NCBI GenBank assembly: GCA_030248225.1
Contig: JASANE010017684.1
Coordinates: forward strand, 26,454-90,453
DNA from: Trileptium ribeirensis
Lineage: Eukaryota > Nematoda > Enoplea > Enoplida > Thoracostomopsidae
Direction of reading: 5' to 3'
DNA: 64,000 nucleotides
The notes beneath the pieces are model-generated. The model worked only from the letters and a program-made list of their open reading frames with translations, was not told the origin of the DNA and did not search any database. The translations under genes and the position numbers were made by a program. Positions 33,557-44,829 of the stretch are shown here, one piece after another. Every line of letters starts with the position of its first letter. The first letter of the stretch is position 1.

Positions 33557-36500
33557 GTAAGTTCATAAACTAACGTTGCTAGGTTTTCTGTCCAATGTTT
33601 AGCGCAGCATCTGTCTGACAAGATAAACCCTTTCACGGCTTTCATTGTATTCACTTATCCAACATTTGTATACTATACCCATATTTCATATAAATGATGG
33701 TGGGAAAATTCTCAACATAGTGGGAAGTGACGCGTCATCTATTGCCTATCGTGTCTATTTCGTGATATGTGTATGTATATATGTAATGTGCGTGTTCGGG
33801 TTTTGCTGTGTGTGAGGTTTTGTGTTTATATCGTTTGTGTTTTACAATTCGTGATCGAAAGGATGTTTACAAAATCGTATTTATAAAATTGTAGGTGTGC
33901 CATTGCTTTTTTACAATTCGTCAACGAATTCTATTTATAAAATTTGCCGTGTGTGAGGTTTTGTATTTATATCGTTTGTGTTTTACAATTCGTGATCGAA
34001 AGGGTGTTTACAAAATCGTATTTATAAAATTGTAGGTGTGCCATTGCTTTTTTACAATTCGTCAACGAATTCTATTTATAAAATTGTATGTCCGCCATTC
34101 GGTATATCATATCTTGCTCAATTATATAAATTACGTGTGTCATAAGTTAAAACTTCAGTTGTTTTCTTTTTTGAAAAATTCCCACAATGCTGTGTACTAA
34201 CAAAATATATTCGTACAAATTTAATAGTAATTGGGCAGGCGAATGGTTTGGGCATAGACAGATTTTGACTCTAAATGCCATAGGGCACGCTGTAGATTAT
34301 GAATTCCAAATTTGGCTTCATTTGGATCATTCATTAGGAAGCTACGGACGTCTTTCCCTCGGCCATTTCTGAAAATAAAATTATTGGAATTATTAAGATT
34401 AAGAGAGTTTAAAATAACTAAAAATTTTGCAATTTGTGTGCCAGAGCCTCAGTTTAGTTACATATCGAATTTGAGTGTAGCCCTTAGATGATTTAAATAT
34501 TAGGGCTAAATTAGCACAAATGTATATGTTTTTGCTGGATTTTCTCAAAATCTTTAAAATTTGTTTTGAGTTTGCGATCCTGAGAATTTAAAAAAGGGTT
34601 TCTCTGTCGCAAAAGTTAAACTTATAGTTAGAGAGCGAATTTTACACTTCCAAGAATTTGTAACCAGGTTGGCAACAATTATATTAAAAATTAACGAGTT
34701 TGATACATTTGAGAACCAGATTTATTTCAAGATCTCTGTAAAAATAACTATAAAAATGTATTTAAGCTGTTGGGCAGTTAGATCAGGGCGCCAGCCGGGC
34801 TCAGAAACTACGCAGTCAAGGTAGTACGGTTCAGCCGTTTAAGTGTTTAATGTGTGTAGAATATGTAATTTGTTGTAGTGTAATAAAATGTCTGCATTAT
34901 AAGTGTTAAGGCCCTGAAATAAGCTCATGAAGTAAAATATCTCTTGATGCTTGCATTGTTGTATCTTGTAGTAACCTGCTGTTGGTTTTTGTATAATCTG
35001 CAGTGCTGTTAAACTCCCGTACGACCATGTAGGTTACATCTGTTAACATTGCTATATTTCTATGAACCGTTAATTTTTACATGCATTTCGGCAATCTAAA
35101 TACTCGGTCATACATAAAAGTTATGCTTGTAAAATAATGATACGTATTTAACCACTTAACGCCAACCAGCACAGCATTTAGAGTCTTATAAAAGGTTGAG
35201 CCTATGCTATTTGTAGAGAGGGTGCAGGAGGGCAACTATCTAGTTTGATATACAAGTAGAATAGCCGGTATTTGTATGAAGCATGGTCTGCAAAATATTA
35301 TGAGAAGGGGGCGAGACCGGGTCGCCTACCGCCACAAGGATTTGCGCATATGGTTGAATCTTTAGATTTTTGCAAACATTTTACTCGTCTCGAATATATT
35401 CATTTTTTCAAAAGTTCACAAACAAAAATTTTGTGCAAAATGAAATAGAACGCCTTTAATTCTTTAACGGTTTATTTTAACTTGTGTATCATACAAGGTT
35501 TGGCACACCTAAACCAGCGCTACGAATCGAGTTCAGCTTGATTGATTTCAGGCCGCCTACGCAAACCATTTGTCATTATAGCAGCAAATGATCGATTCCC
35601 TACGACGCCTTCGTAAACGAGCTATTAGCAGCATATGTGAACATGCTCTACACGAGAAACTCAGTTAAGACAATACTACGCAATGCGTTCAGTTTTCTAA
35701 AGCAGTTAGTCAAACAACCGGATGAATTTTGATATACAAAACATTGTTCAAATATATAGACTGTGGATATAGTACCCATATAGACGGCAGCCAGACCATA
35801 TTTCGGCTACGCTCTACTGCCGTGGCCGTAACAACATTAATTTAACGCTAATTTCTAACACTATTTCTGTAACATAAGCAGAGTGATATGTATTGATTTA
35901 CAACCTGTATGTGTGTCATTTAATATTTCGGGACATTATAACATTTCTATGAATAACAATAAACTATAACTATGACAATAATGTTCTTGACATTGAATAT
36001 GAGAATGGTGGTGTAATATTATCTGCTATTAAACAAATACATTATCTTTACGTAACATTAAATATTGCCCATGATAGACCAAAAATTCCTCCTTTCAAAC
36101 TAGCGTGGTTTCACAAAATTATGGTGTGGCCGGCCCACAAAAACATATCGGTGCTTCAATACAGTTCATCGTCCTCCACAACAAATGTGCAGTTTTTATG
36201 TCTTAGTAGTGACATAGTTTGTATGTGGGTGCTTGTGTAGTGGCAACTAACGAGTGGATAAAGACGTCTCACAAAATTAAGCAAAAACCTGTCCACAAAA
36301 ACGTGTTGGTTCATTACTCTGGTTAGTGGTCCTGTGCAACTATGTGCAATTTTTTGTCTTTATTAGCTATATAACTAGCACACAAAAAGTGCTGCTCTGG
36401 ACGTTTTTGTTGTTGCAGCGACTGACGAATGCGAAAGTCAGCCGTGTCATGCAACGTCGACATGTGAAGACAAACATCTTAACTACAACTGCGTATGTCC

Positions 36501-39500
36501 ACCAGGAATGACCGGTGAAAACTGTTATATCGGTATATTTTCTAAATACTATATTAATACTACTTAACGATATATTTTCAATAACTATTTTATTATTTTA
36601 TATTTATTTCATACAATTTTAACATATTTCAAAAATTAAACCTTTTGTTATTCGAAACACCCGTAGGTAGCAGGCCTTGTTTGATATTGACCGGTGAAAA
36701 CTGTTATATCGGTATATTTTCTAAATACTATATTAATACTACTTAACGATATATTTTCAATAACTACTTTATTATTTTATATTTATTTCATACAATTTTA
36801 ACATATTTCAAAAATTAAACCTTTTGTTATTCGAAACACCCGTAGGTAGCAGGCCTTGTTTGATATTGACCGGTGAAAACTGTTATATCGGTATATTTTC
36901 TAAATACTATATTAATACTACTTAACGATATATTTTCAATAACTACTTTATTATTTTATATTTATTTCATACAATTTTAACATATTTCAAAAATTAAACC
37001 TTTTGTTATTCGAAACACCCGTAGGTAGCAGGCCTTGTTTGATATTGACCGGTGAAAACTGTTATATCGGTATATTTTCTAAATACTATATGAATACTAC
37101 TTAACGATATATTTTCAATAACTACTTTATTATTTTATATTTATTTGATACAATTTAAACATATTTCAAAAGTTACACCTTTTGTTATTGCCAACTCCCG
37201 TTGGTAGCAGGCCTTGCTTGATATTTAATTATTCCCAGCCACCATGTTGGTAGTTGGGCCTACAATATTTAAATACTGTAAACTCGGTGACACTCATACC
37301 TCAGCAAAAGCTGCTCGGATCGATGTCAAAGTGAGCTCAAACTATTTGTCTTAACACGAGTTAGGAAAGTTTTCAGACTAAGCTTCCTGGTTCCACATCT
37401 TGATTTACTGTTACTGGAAAACCATATTTTCAAAGTTTCGTTATAAAATTTTTTAAATTTTAAATTTTTTCATATACAGATTTGACATTGTGTTTTTATA
37501 TAAGGGGTATAAAAGCCTATGCTTTGTTTTCTCTTGTTGCCACGCTGAAACAGAACAACCCATCTTTTCAGGCCCAAATTTCAAATCCTTCGCATTGCAT
37601 CAAGTACTTGTTTCTTGCACTTAAGCACAAAAATTTATGATTCCCATCTTTTCAAGACACTGCAGCTTTTGGCAATCTTCGATATAGAAATTAATTCAGT
37701 ATTTTCACGGAGTTTCTACGGTAGTGGGGATCTCGCCACTTATATTATAGTTGCCAAATTTCTAGTGAAAAAGCGTTGTTGTGCCTTTTTTCTTTAAAAA
37801 TCTGCGATAGAGTTTAGTGCGGCATGCTTTATTCGGTGAAACTCAAGTTGAGGAATGTAAGCTATACGAAAGTTGCGCCCTCCTCGACATACTAAACCTA
37901 AGTTTATGCCTTAGCCTAAGATAAACATAAATGTGCTTTTATACTAAGCCTTAGATGAAGTCGGGGAGCTATCCACCTGTCACGTCGAAACCCCCAGCGT
38001 TAAGCTATTCATTTAAAAATATAACGTTGCGCCTTATTTTGTAAGTGTACTGTGTACATTAGATTCCGCAAAAAATATTTGCTGTTCACTCGAGCCCGTG
38101 TAGGGACATAAATGTTGGCATAATGCTTCGCTGAGTAACTCAGTTGAAATTATTTTTTCTCTGTCGGAAGAATGGAAATACGTAACATCTATCATACCAT
38201 GGCTCAATGGTTATGTATTACTAGTACATCTTTACAATTTTGGATTCTAAATTAAAGATATCGACGAATGTGCAAGCAGCCCTTGCCCAGATGGAGATTC
38301 ATGCTTTGATTATGTCAATGGATACTCCTGCATATCGAAACAAATTGTGAGTCTACCAACACTTTTATACATTATTAATAACTGACGATTAGATGCATAC
38401 ACGTCCGAAGCAGAGGTGAGAAAAGCCGGATTTTCTAAATCGGGCTCGGCTCGGCTCTTCCAGGATCGGCTTGGCTTGGCTCTCACAGACAGTTCTTAGG
38501 CTCTGGCTTGTCTTAACTGCTCATGAACTACGTCTGACTCGGCTTGACTCGGCTGTTGGACTCTTAATAATAAACAGCTTGTGATTCTGTACTATAAATT
38601 ATAGAAAACATACAAACCATCAAACGAACTACTCATACATTTAATGTATTGTTCTTGCCTTTGACTGACTACAATACATCAGGTTATATAATTGTGTTTT
38701 CTGGTTTCATAAAAGAGTTTTTAAGAACCAACCCCAACTTTTCCAAACACTACTAGTCTTGGCTCGGCCCCCACAGGAAGATCGTCTTTTGTGGCTCGGC
38801 TCAGATCTTCAGAAACCATGACAGGCTCGATTCAAGAGTCTAGCTGAGCTACAGCCCAAATTCTCTTCCTATGAACGTGATCTTGACAACGTAACGCGCC
38901 AAAATGTTTTTTATGCCACGCACACGGACCGTCTAGCATAGTTACGATGTGCCTTTGTCATTGAACGTCAAGCGGGACTATACATTTGTCATGGGCTGTT
39001 TAGCGAAACACCTGAAATCAACAAGCCAGATGTATTTTGTTCTGCTCTATCTGCGGATTTGTATATTTGCAAAAAATCGCACAAGTACACAAAGCAAGTA
39101 TATATATCACAGAATAAATTTCGTACCTCCGTATTAAATACAGAACTATTACGTATTTCAAAACTTAGCGTTCACAGAACAAAATTCGTTCAACAAAACT
39201 CTACTATACACTCATTGGTCACAAATAGTCTAGTTGGACAAGCTGCCTACTTACCCTATTGAAATGAACCAGAATAGTATGACCGGGCCATAGTCCACAT
39301 GAACTAGTCCAATGAGGAGTGTTGCATAGTTAGAATAGCAATTACGCATTTTATAATTGCTGCATTAACATTAAAGTTTATTGCAAAGTGGTCCGAATAT
39401 ATCGAAATTGTATTGCTTTGGCATGACGCAACAAAAAGTGAATAACTAATATAAGTAGTCTAAGAATTGTATAAATTTTTGACAAAAATCATAAAATATG

Positions 39501-40300
39501 TTTATGAAGTTTCATAATATATGAAGGGTTGAAATTTGCAACATCAGATTGTAACTAACGGTTGAAAACTTTTTGGGTGCAAAATTCATGAACCATATTT
39601 TCATCAGTGGTGTATCCGATTTGTAAAGCCGAAGGTAAGCAATGGAAAAATTTAGCGGATCTGATATATAGTATTTTAACTTTGAATTTATGTTTATTGC
39701 TGCATAATAATTTTGTCAGAGTCGCAATACTCAGCTTATATCTTGAATAGACATTGTAGGAAAAATATGGCTATTAACTTGCGGTTAAAACAAAACTGCT
39801 TATAGACTAACGTCGTGAGCACGAATCGCAGACCCGACGACATTTTCCTGAAATATCATGCAATATTCAAAAATTTATATCACAGACTTGTTCCCAACAT
39901 TTCAAGAAAATACGTTTTGAGTTTACAGCTTTAATAACTGTTGTAGATATCTCAAGTCAAGAACGAAATCACTGATGTGCTTGCTGATAATCTTTTGTAC
40001 GACCCAGCAACAAGTGTAAGTAGAAATGGCGTACGTCTGTACTTTAATTTATCGTTTAAAATATTTAAAACAATTCGCAGCTGCATCCTGACCTCTATGC
40101 ATAAACAGGGACGCTTCGGTTGCAGTTTCTTAGTAGATGTAAACAATTTCTTAGTAGTTAATAATAATGTTCGGGAAATCCTGCACCAAGTTGAAAGCGT
40201 ACAATTGAAGACGTTTTCCACACGTGGGACGCCCGATCATATAGCCATTGGAACGTTACGCCCGGTACCTTCAACTGCTCGGGGATGCATGGCATTCATG
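33428..40300 (+). CDS. EGF-repeat (and probably laminin-G) protein gene, internal exons only
   Basis: The exons join(33428-33556, 36419-36532, 38258-38346, 39947-40300) have AG/GT borders and compatible phases (1, 1, 0). Translated in order they give EGF domains CNDNAAIQCYNNGACFES..CSCAPGWKGIDC and DECESQPCHATSTCEDK..CVCPPGMTGENC, the start of a third domain led by DIDECASSPCPDG (calcium-binding type), then a 118-residue segment ending IAIGTLRPVPSTARGCMAF, which resembles the end of a laminin-G domain. Serial EGF followed by laminin-G is the build of extracellular or cell-surface proteins such as crumbs, slit, agrin and neurexin relatives. Too little is visible to choose among them. Signal peptide, membrane anchor and terminal exons lie outside what I can recognise. 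The introns (2.9, 1.7 and 1.6 kb) are rich in tandem repeats. Confidence 0.8.
33811..34087. repeat. 141-bp tandem repeat, two copies
   Basis: The units start at 33811 and 33952 with TGTGAGGTTTTGT.TTTATATCG and differ at only a few positions. Inside each unit TACAATTCGT and ATAAAATTGTA segments form small inverted repeats. Located in the intron after EGF exon A. Confidence 0.85.
34088..36109. other. EGF-gene intron
   Basis: No exon recognised. An open frame at 34187-34372 just after the 141-bp repeats (61 codons) has no motif and would not fit the phase-1 splice pattern. A GC-rich patch (GGGGGCGAGACCGGGTCGCC) lies at about 35308-35330. Confidence 0.35.
36110..36366. repeat. Diverged direct duplication upstream of EGF exon B
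   Basis: The order TCACAAAATTA, then CCACAAAAAC, then GGT..TTCA.TAC, GTCCT, ATGTGCA.TTTTT and TCTT recurs with a period of about 158 bp (copies near 36110-36210 and 36268-36366). It lies 50 bp before the acceptor of exon B. Confidence 0.55.
36419..36532 (+). CDS. EGF-domain exon B
   Basis: The exon is 114 bp and phase 1-1. The acceptor is TTTTTGTTGTTGCAG, and the donor is TAT ATC G then gtatat. It encodes TDECESQPCHATSTCEDK..NCVCPPGMTGENCYI. Its last 23 bases and the donor are the start of the 179-bp tandem repeat that follows. Confidence 0.87.
36510..37226. repeat. 179-bp tandem repeat, four copies, spanning an exon end and its splice donor
   Basis: The units start with ACCGGTGAAAACTGTTATAT at 36511, 36690, 36869 and 37048, a constant period of 179 bp. 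Copies 1-3 are almost identical, and copy 4 is diverged towards its 3' end. Copies 2-4 each carry the last part of EGF exon B plus the gtatat donor but lack the exon's acceptor and cysteines. Confidence 0.93.
37227..38257. other. EGF-gene intron
   Basis: No exon recognised. CTTAGCCTAAG/ACTAAGCCTTAG words at about 37895-37965 echo the 17.7 kb element. Confidence 0.35.
38258..38346 (+). CDS. Calcium-binding-type EGF exon C (partial domain)
   Basis: The exon is 89 bp. The acceptor is CTAAATTAAAG, weak in pyrimidines, and the donor is CAA ATT then gtgagt. The two leading bases complete a split Asp codon, giving DIDECASSPCPDGDSCFDY..YSC. The D-I-D-E-C start is the calcium-binding EGF signature. 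It ends in phase 0 before the domain's last cysteines. Confidence 0.82.
38435..38835. repeat. GGCTCGGCT-rich degenerate repeat in the intron
   Basis: Runs of CGGCTCGGCTC, GGCTTGGCTTGGCTC and ACTCGGCTTGACTCGGCTG at about 38442-38560 recur as CTTGGCTCGGCCCC and GTGGCTCGGCTCAG at about 38758-38806. The outer parts (CAGAGGTGAGAA on the left and TTCTCTTCCTATG on the right) resemble a worn hAT-type terminal repeat, but no 8-bp duplication was found. Confidence 0.5.
38840..39946. other. EGF-gene intron, nothing further recognised
   Basis: AT-rich sequence with chance open frames (38949-39137 and 39059-39262) that overlap in different frames and show no domain. Confidence 0.35.
39947..40300 (+). CDS. 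Laminin-G-like exon of the EGF gene (probable)
   Basis: The acceptor is TAATAACTGTTGTAG, followed by 118 codons in phase 0, which agrees with exon C. The donor is TTC ATG then gtgaga. The stretch RNGVRLYFNLSF and later GRFGC.FLVDVNNFLV, followed by DHIAIGTLRPVP..ARGCMAF, follows the order of strands and the GC(M/I) close of laminin-G domains, but the central W-H motif is not seen. A gtaagt at 40016 could be an alternative donor, but the phases would then fail at the next acceptor-like site. Confidence 0.55.
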
Positions 40301-42540
40301 GTGAGAAGAATGTTATGCGATTGCCCAAAATCACCAACAATGGGCTGAGGTTGTTCGAAACGTTCGTCACATGTAGTCTTAATAGCATATGGAGAATGAT
40401 GGTGAATTTCATTCATAAAGTGATCTTTTTAGAAAAAGCTTGTCGCTGCATACAAAGATCAATCAGATTTTTATAGCATATTTACAGTTTACAAAGTTGT
40501 TCCAGTCTCGATGCTCAGACGCAGAATCAATAGATTAGAAAGTAAAAGCCATTATCATCACATGAGCGGTTTTTGTAATTTAGTAACAATCAGGTATGTT
40601 TTCATGAATTTCAAAAATGCTTTACTAATACAAAAGGCAACACAGTGTGGAAGCAAAGTAATGAAATCCTAAGTTCCGTTACCTGGAAAAAGCATACTAC
40701 ACAAATCACGTATTAGCCTACAAAGTTGAAGGGATTCTAACATAATACCCCATATTTTAAAACACTCAAATGTCGCCAGCGTACTTTGGTACAGAGCTGT
40801 GTTAACTTGGTTTGTAATATGAGCCCGCATTCTTAAATGAGGGTAGCCCCTACATGCTAGTAGTTTTGGACCTGCCTGCTGGTAAATTCATCCTACTTTG
40901 ACTCGTAACCATCCCTACATAAAGCTTTTAGAGCATTCTAAACATGGAATATGCTGTCCGCAGGTATTCTATTTTACCTGAGAATTATTTCAAACTATCT
41001 GCGAATAATTTAAAAGTAACAGCGGTTTGTTCCAAGGATTGTTATAAATTTCGAAATTTCGAATATGTTTTTTTCTGTTAAGCTATATCCACGATCGTTG
41101 CGCCCATAAATACTTTAAGGTAAAGTCGCTTTCGTTAGTAAAGTAACAGCTTACGTCAGGGACAATAGTAACGCAGGGAAAGAACTCTTGGTTCTGAATA
41201 AGGCGTGAACTGTTGCGAAGGCTACGATAATTCCCTCAAGTGCTAAATTTCCCCAGCGCACGAGTACTACAGTGCCTCTACTCCTGGTGTCGTCAGACCA
41301 AAGAAAGGGTTGTTAACCTTACTTCAACCTAAGTAATGTGGTAATGCCGCCGCTTTTGGCAATACAGCAATCTTAACGAACACACGATCCCAAAACCGGT
41401 GGTAGAAAATAATGAAATCTTAAAAAACTAGTCCCATTCATAGGTCTCCGTTCAGAACCTGGGACATACCCCGCATGTTCCTAAAAACCCCAGGGCGAAT
41501 CCATTACCAGACATCAGTAGACCTGGCTGTCTCAAATCACTATTGCTACCACCTAGAGAAGGCCTACGAGAGGCGACGATATGTAGGTATAAAGCCTAAA
41601 GCTGGTAACCACACGAAGTATTAGAAACTATACTCAAGCCACTTGGAGACAGCTAACCAGCTAACGACAGTATCGGAAGTCGAAAATCTTCGACAATTTT
41701 TAAAGAAAGCAAATTTTTAAAGAAAGAAAGTAAATCGAAAACCTTATCATCTAAACAAAGCTAATAAGTTAGTGACCTTGGTAGAGTTGAGTTCAAGACT
41801 GAAGCGACTAAATCAAAAAACTGACCTTCTCTCATGCTATTTGCAAATCCTCTTTGTCAAGCTAACTGGAGAATTCTCAAAATAGCTGAGCGAAGTCAGC
41901 CAACTATCTTAGAAATATTGTTCTAGATTTTTCTAAGTCCGGATTGAGTTCTATGCAAATTAGGTATAAAATATTTCACTCGCTATCCTGGCGTATTGAA
42001 AGAGGAAAGGAGAAAGGGACCCTTGCCCGCATGCTGCGATAGCGAGTTTCTGGTAGCAGGTTATAAAGCAATAACAACTAACTAGTAAGTTAACAAACAG
42101 TTTTGAGCAAATCCAAAAATTTGTGAAAGAGAAAATATAATTTATGATTTACGAACAAGAAATCAACAACACTACCGGTTTTGAACTCTCCAAGATAATA
42201 CTGGTTGAGTCTAAGCACAATGTAGTTCACAAGGAAACGTAAAGTTTTCTATTGGCAGTATTATTAAATTGCAGTAGTTGGCAAATTAAAAAAGCCCAAG
42301 CAAAATTACAACACTGGAAAATATATATGCGTTAACAACATGCTGTAGCGTTGTAAAGCAGCGAATCTAAAGTCGCCATATAGCAAACAAAAAGCGGTAG
42401 CTATTTACCTTGACCTGCTAATTAGCAGGGCAGTTTAAATTACACGCACCGATTAGACGGTTAATGTATCTTTATAAAGCTTGATTTCTGAACATTGTTG
42501 TGTATATTATAGTTTATTTTTGTTTCTGACTTTTAAAAAT
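40301..42540. other. Non-coding stretch downstream of the laminin-G-like exon
   Basis: No further exons recognised. Some ACTAGT/AAAGAAAG short repeats occur at about 41695-41760. Downstream exons of the EGF/laminin-G gene may be here but unrecognised. Confidence 0.35.
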
Positions 42541-42800
42541 GACCAAAAATTGGGCATACATACCCGAGGTCCGACCTTCTAGAGAGGATAACTGGTGATT
42601 TTGGCTGCAGGGTCATCGGGATTGTAGCAGTATCAGCCGGTCGGCAGGGGAGGAAGGTCGACAGGGGGATAAATTTTAGAATTTTTGAGACTCTTAATTT
42701 TTCGTTGGTTTTTCCAACATTCCACTAATTTTGCTATTTGCCCCATTTTTGTGAATTTTGTTAAAAAATTTTCGAGCTCCTTTTGGGCGTGGAAGGATTG
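42541..42800. repeat. GC-rich island followed by AATTTTTGAGACTCTTAATTTTTC-type AT tract
   Basis: A GC-rich segment (GTCGGCAGGGGAGGAAGGTCG) followed by repeated AATTTTTG/TTTTTC words resembles the layout at 4618-4975. It is probably the same dispersed family, though aligned identity is low. Confidence 0.35.
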
Positions 42801-43473
42801 GAGATAGATCGGGCTACCTTGCGGAATCTCGCATTACTCGGGGAGGGCAAGAGCATCAGTGGTGGCGGATAATCCGCACTCCCGCTATGACCATGTGTGA
42901 ACATTGGGGCATTGGGAGTTTCATATTCACAGAAACAGCCATTCAGTAATAAATACACACAGAAAAATAACAATAAATTGTTCTGAGTTTGTTTAAAATG
43001 TGAATGGTGCTTGTCTTAACTGTGTGGCATATCGTGGAAAAATTCACTGATCTATCCGAATCTTGATTACCGCCTAACTATTTGATTACTCACTAAGGCA
43101 AATATTAATGAACTGTTGAAAAAAATTTTGCAGCATAAGTCTTACGACAGGACCGCATATTCATTTTTCGAAATTTGATGATATTACAGGGAGTTTGGCA
43201 AAAATCATTGGAAGTTCGGTAAAAAACCACCAGGTAAAAAAATTATCCGCAGGTAAGAAAATTACACGTGGCTAAATATGCCTTCCGAAAGCAAATCTTT
43301 TTACTCGCGAGCAAAAAATTACTCCCGGGTAATCTTTTGCTCTTATCCCTACTCCTATTTAGTAATGCAAAGTTGAGGATAAGGATAGGATGAATTGCCT
43401 GAAGGTTATTTTAAGAATAAGAATCATGATGTACGTATCCGTTTAAGTTGCGGCTTTCTTTTTCGCGAACCAT

Positions 43474-43560
43474 GCAACAGCTCTTAGGAGCAACAGCACA
43501 GTGGTTTGGGTATGTGGACTGCAATCATGCAACCCGAGTTCGAGACCCTGGGTAGAATTG
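43474..43560 (+). mobile_element. tRNA-derived SINE head, copy 1
   Basis: An RNA-polymerase-III-like A box (AGCACAGTGGTTTGGG, about 43495-43510) and B box (GAGTTCGAGACCC, 43536-43548) are spaced as in a tRNA gene, but the cloverleaf is imperfect and the sequence runs on (AGAATTGAGTTTGGC). The upstream GCAACAGCTCT matches the copy at 44.8 kb. It is not a functional tRNA by eye. Confidence 0.6.
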
Positions 43561-43689
43561 AGTTTGGCAAAGGCTGTCCGACTACACAAATTTATTCGGT
43601 TGCTATGCGTATTTATTATGCGTTAAACAAAAATAAATATTTATATTTCAACATGCGGGCTTAAAATTTTTAGTAATGCTTGAGTCCAC

Positions 43690-43795
43690 TTTAGGTGCGT
43701 ACACCTGGGTTGTTCGTTTGTCAAGTCAGTTCACCATCATAAAAACGATGAACGCGAGCGAATCATGATTTCCCTTATGTACGCGTATGCATTGC
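43690..43795. repeat. Dispersed repeat, copy 2 (copy 1 at 2787-2880)
   Basis: The same word order as copy 1: TTTAGGTG, TTGTCAAGTCAGTTCAC, GATGAACGCG and TTCCCTTA..TACGCG. Confidence 0.5.
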
Positions 43796-44748
43796 ATTTG
43801 CGATGCAGCAACGGGTAGACGCTGTTTGCGTTCACTATTTTGCGATTTAGCATCGCATTTTGTTGACCTCGTAAAAGTGAAAACGCGATTATCAATCGCG
43901 TTTTTCTCGGATGCTATAATACACAAATAGACCACGAACATTGCTGTCTAAACTCAGAATGTCATTTAATGAAAGTAGACAAACGTGCGAAATAAACAAA
44001 TTTTACAAACGCAAATTCCATTCGTATATCGCAGAGCCCATGTTCGCGCTCACAAAAATAAGAATACCAACGACAAAATGTGAACACAAATTTCTGTTGC
44101 AATCAACTAAGGCATTAAAATAGCTGGGGCTATGAATATTTATTGCAAATTCAACCTTAGCGTTGTTTTGAAAATTTTATTTTAATTCGATATAGCACGT
44201 CATTCAAACGACCCGGGGACAAACTTTCCGTAGTGGGGTAGGGCGCCGTCCCGCCCTAACAATCCGGAGGTTATGTTCCCAACTCATATAGGTACCTTTT
44301 TGCGCTTTAAGTGGTTTTTACCAGTAAATATATACTTGAGCGAGTGACGTATAGATACAAAATAACATAAACAGAGCTTTAATTTATATATGACTAACCA
44401 AATGTTTAGCTTCGGAATAGGATTTTACGAAAACATGTGGTCTATTTTTGAATGAACTTGTGCTGAACTATTGAAAAGAAAAAATACTCAGATAAATTAA
44501 ACAAGGCATAGCGCTAAATTTTACGAGGTTGCAAGGACCAGAAGCACACGCTTCGTAGTAGTAGGAGGAACCGCAAATGCCACAAATCCCAAGCCGCCGT
44601 TTTACCCAATTACAAGTTGTCGGCAATATACATCCGTTTGCCGTAGTATTATGAAATTGCTGCTGCGCAGGGACCGCTGGGTTAAAAGCATTAACCCTTT
44701 CCTTCTTAAACTTGTGCATTTCGTACGGATTTAGCAAACTTTTGCGCC

Positions 44749-44823
44749 CACGGTGGACTGAATCTAGATTGTTTTGGTGCGAGTCTTGCACGCTTGCCAC
44801 TACGCTATGTGAGAGCTGTTGCC
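44749..44823 (-). mobile_element. tRNA-derived SINE head, copy 2
   Basis: Minus strand: GCAACAGCTCTCACA, then the A box TAGCGTAGTGGCAAGCG and B box GATTCAGTCC followed by ACCGTGGG. The 5' lead GCAACAGCTCT is shared with the 43.5 kb copy. The open frame that spans it (44468-44872, minus) is therefore not called as a gene. Confidence 0.58.
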
Positions 44824-44829
44824 CGATTT

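Noticed and set aside
34187..34372. Additional exon of the EGF gene
   Set aside because: No cysteine pattern, no fitting acceptor in phase 1, and it follows a recent tandem repeat.
36510..37226. CRISPR-like array
   Set aside because: The units are contiguous 179-bp tandem copies without repeat-spacer structure, and the genome is eukaryotic.
38435..38835. hAT MITE with CAGAGGTGAGAA ends
   Set aside because: The two ends match only loosely and no 8-bp target duplication was found, so only a repeat is called.
43495..43560. Functional tRNA gene
   Set aside because: A- and B-box-like words are present but the acceptor and anticodon stems do not pair convincingly; a SINE head is more likely.
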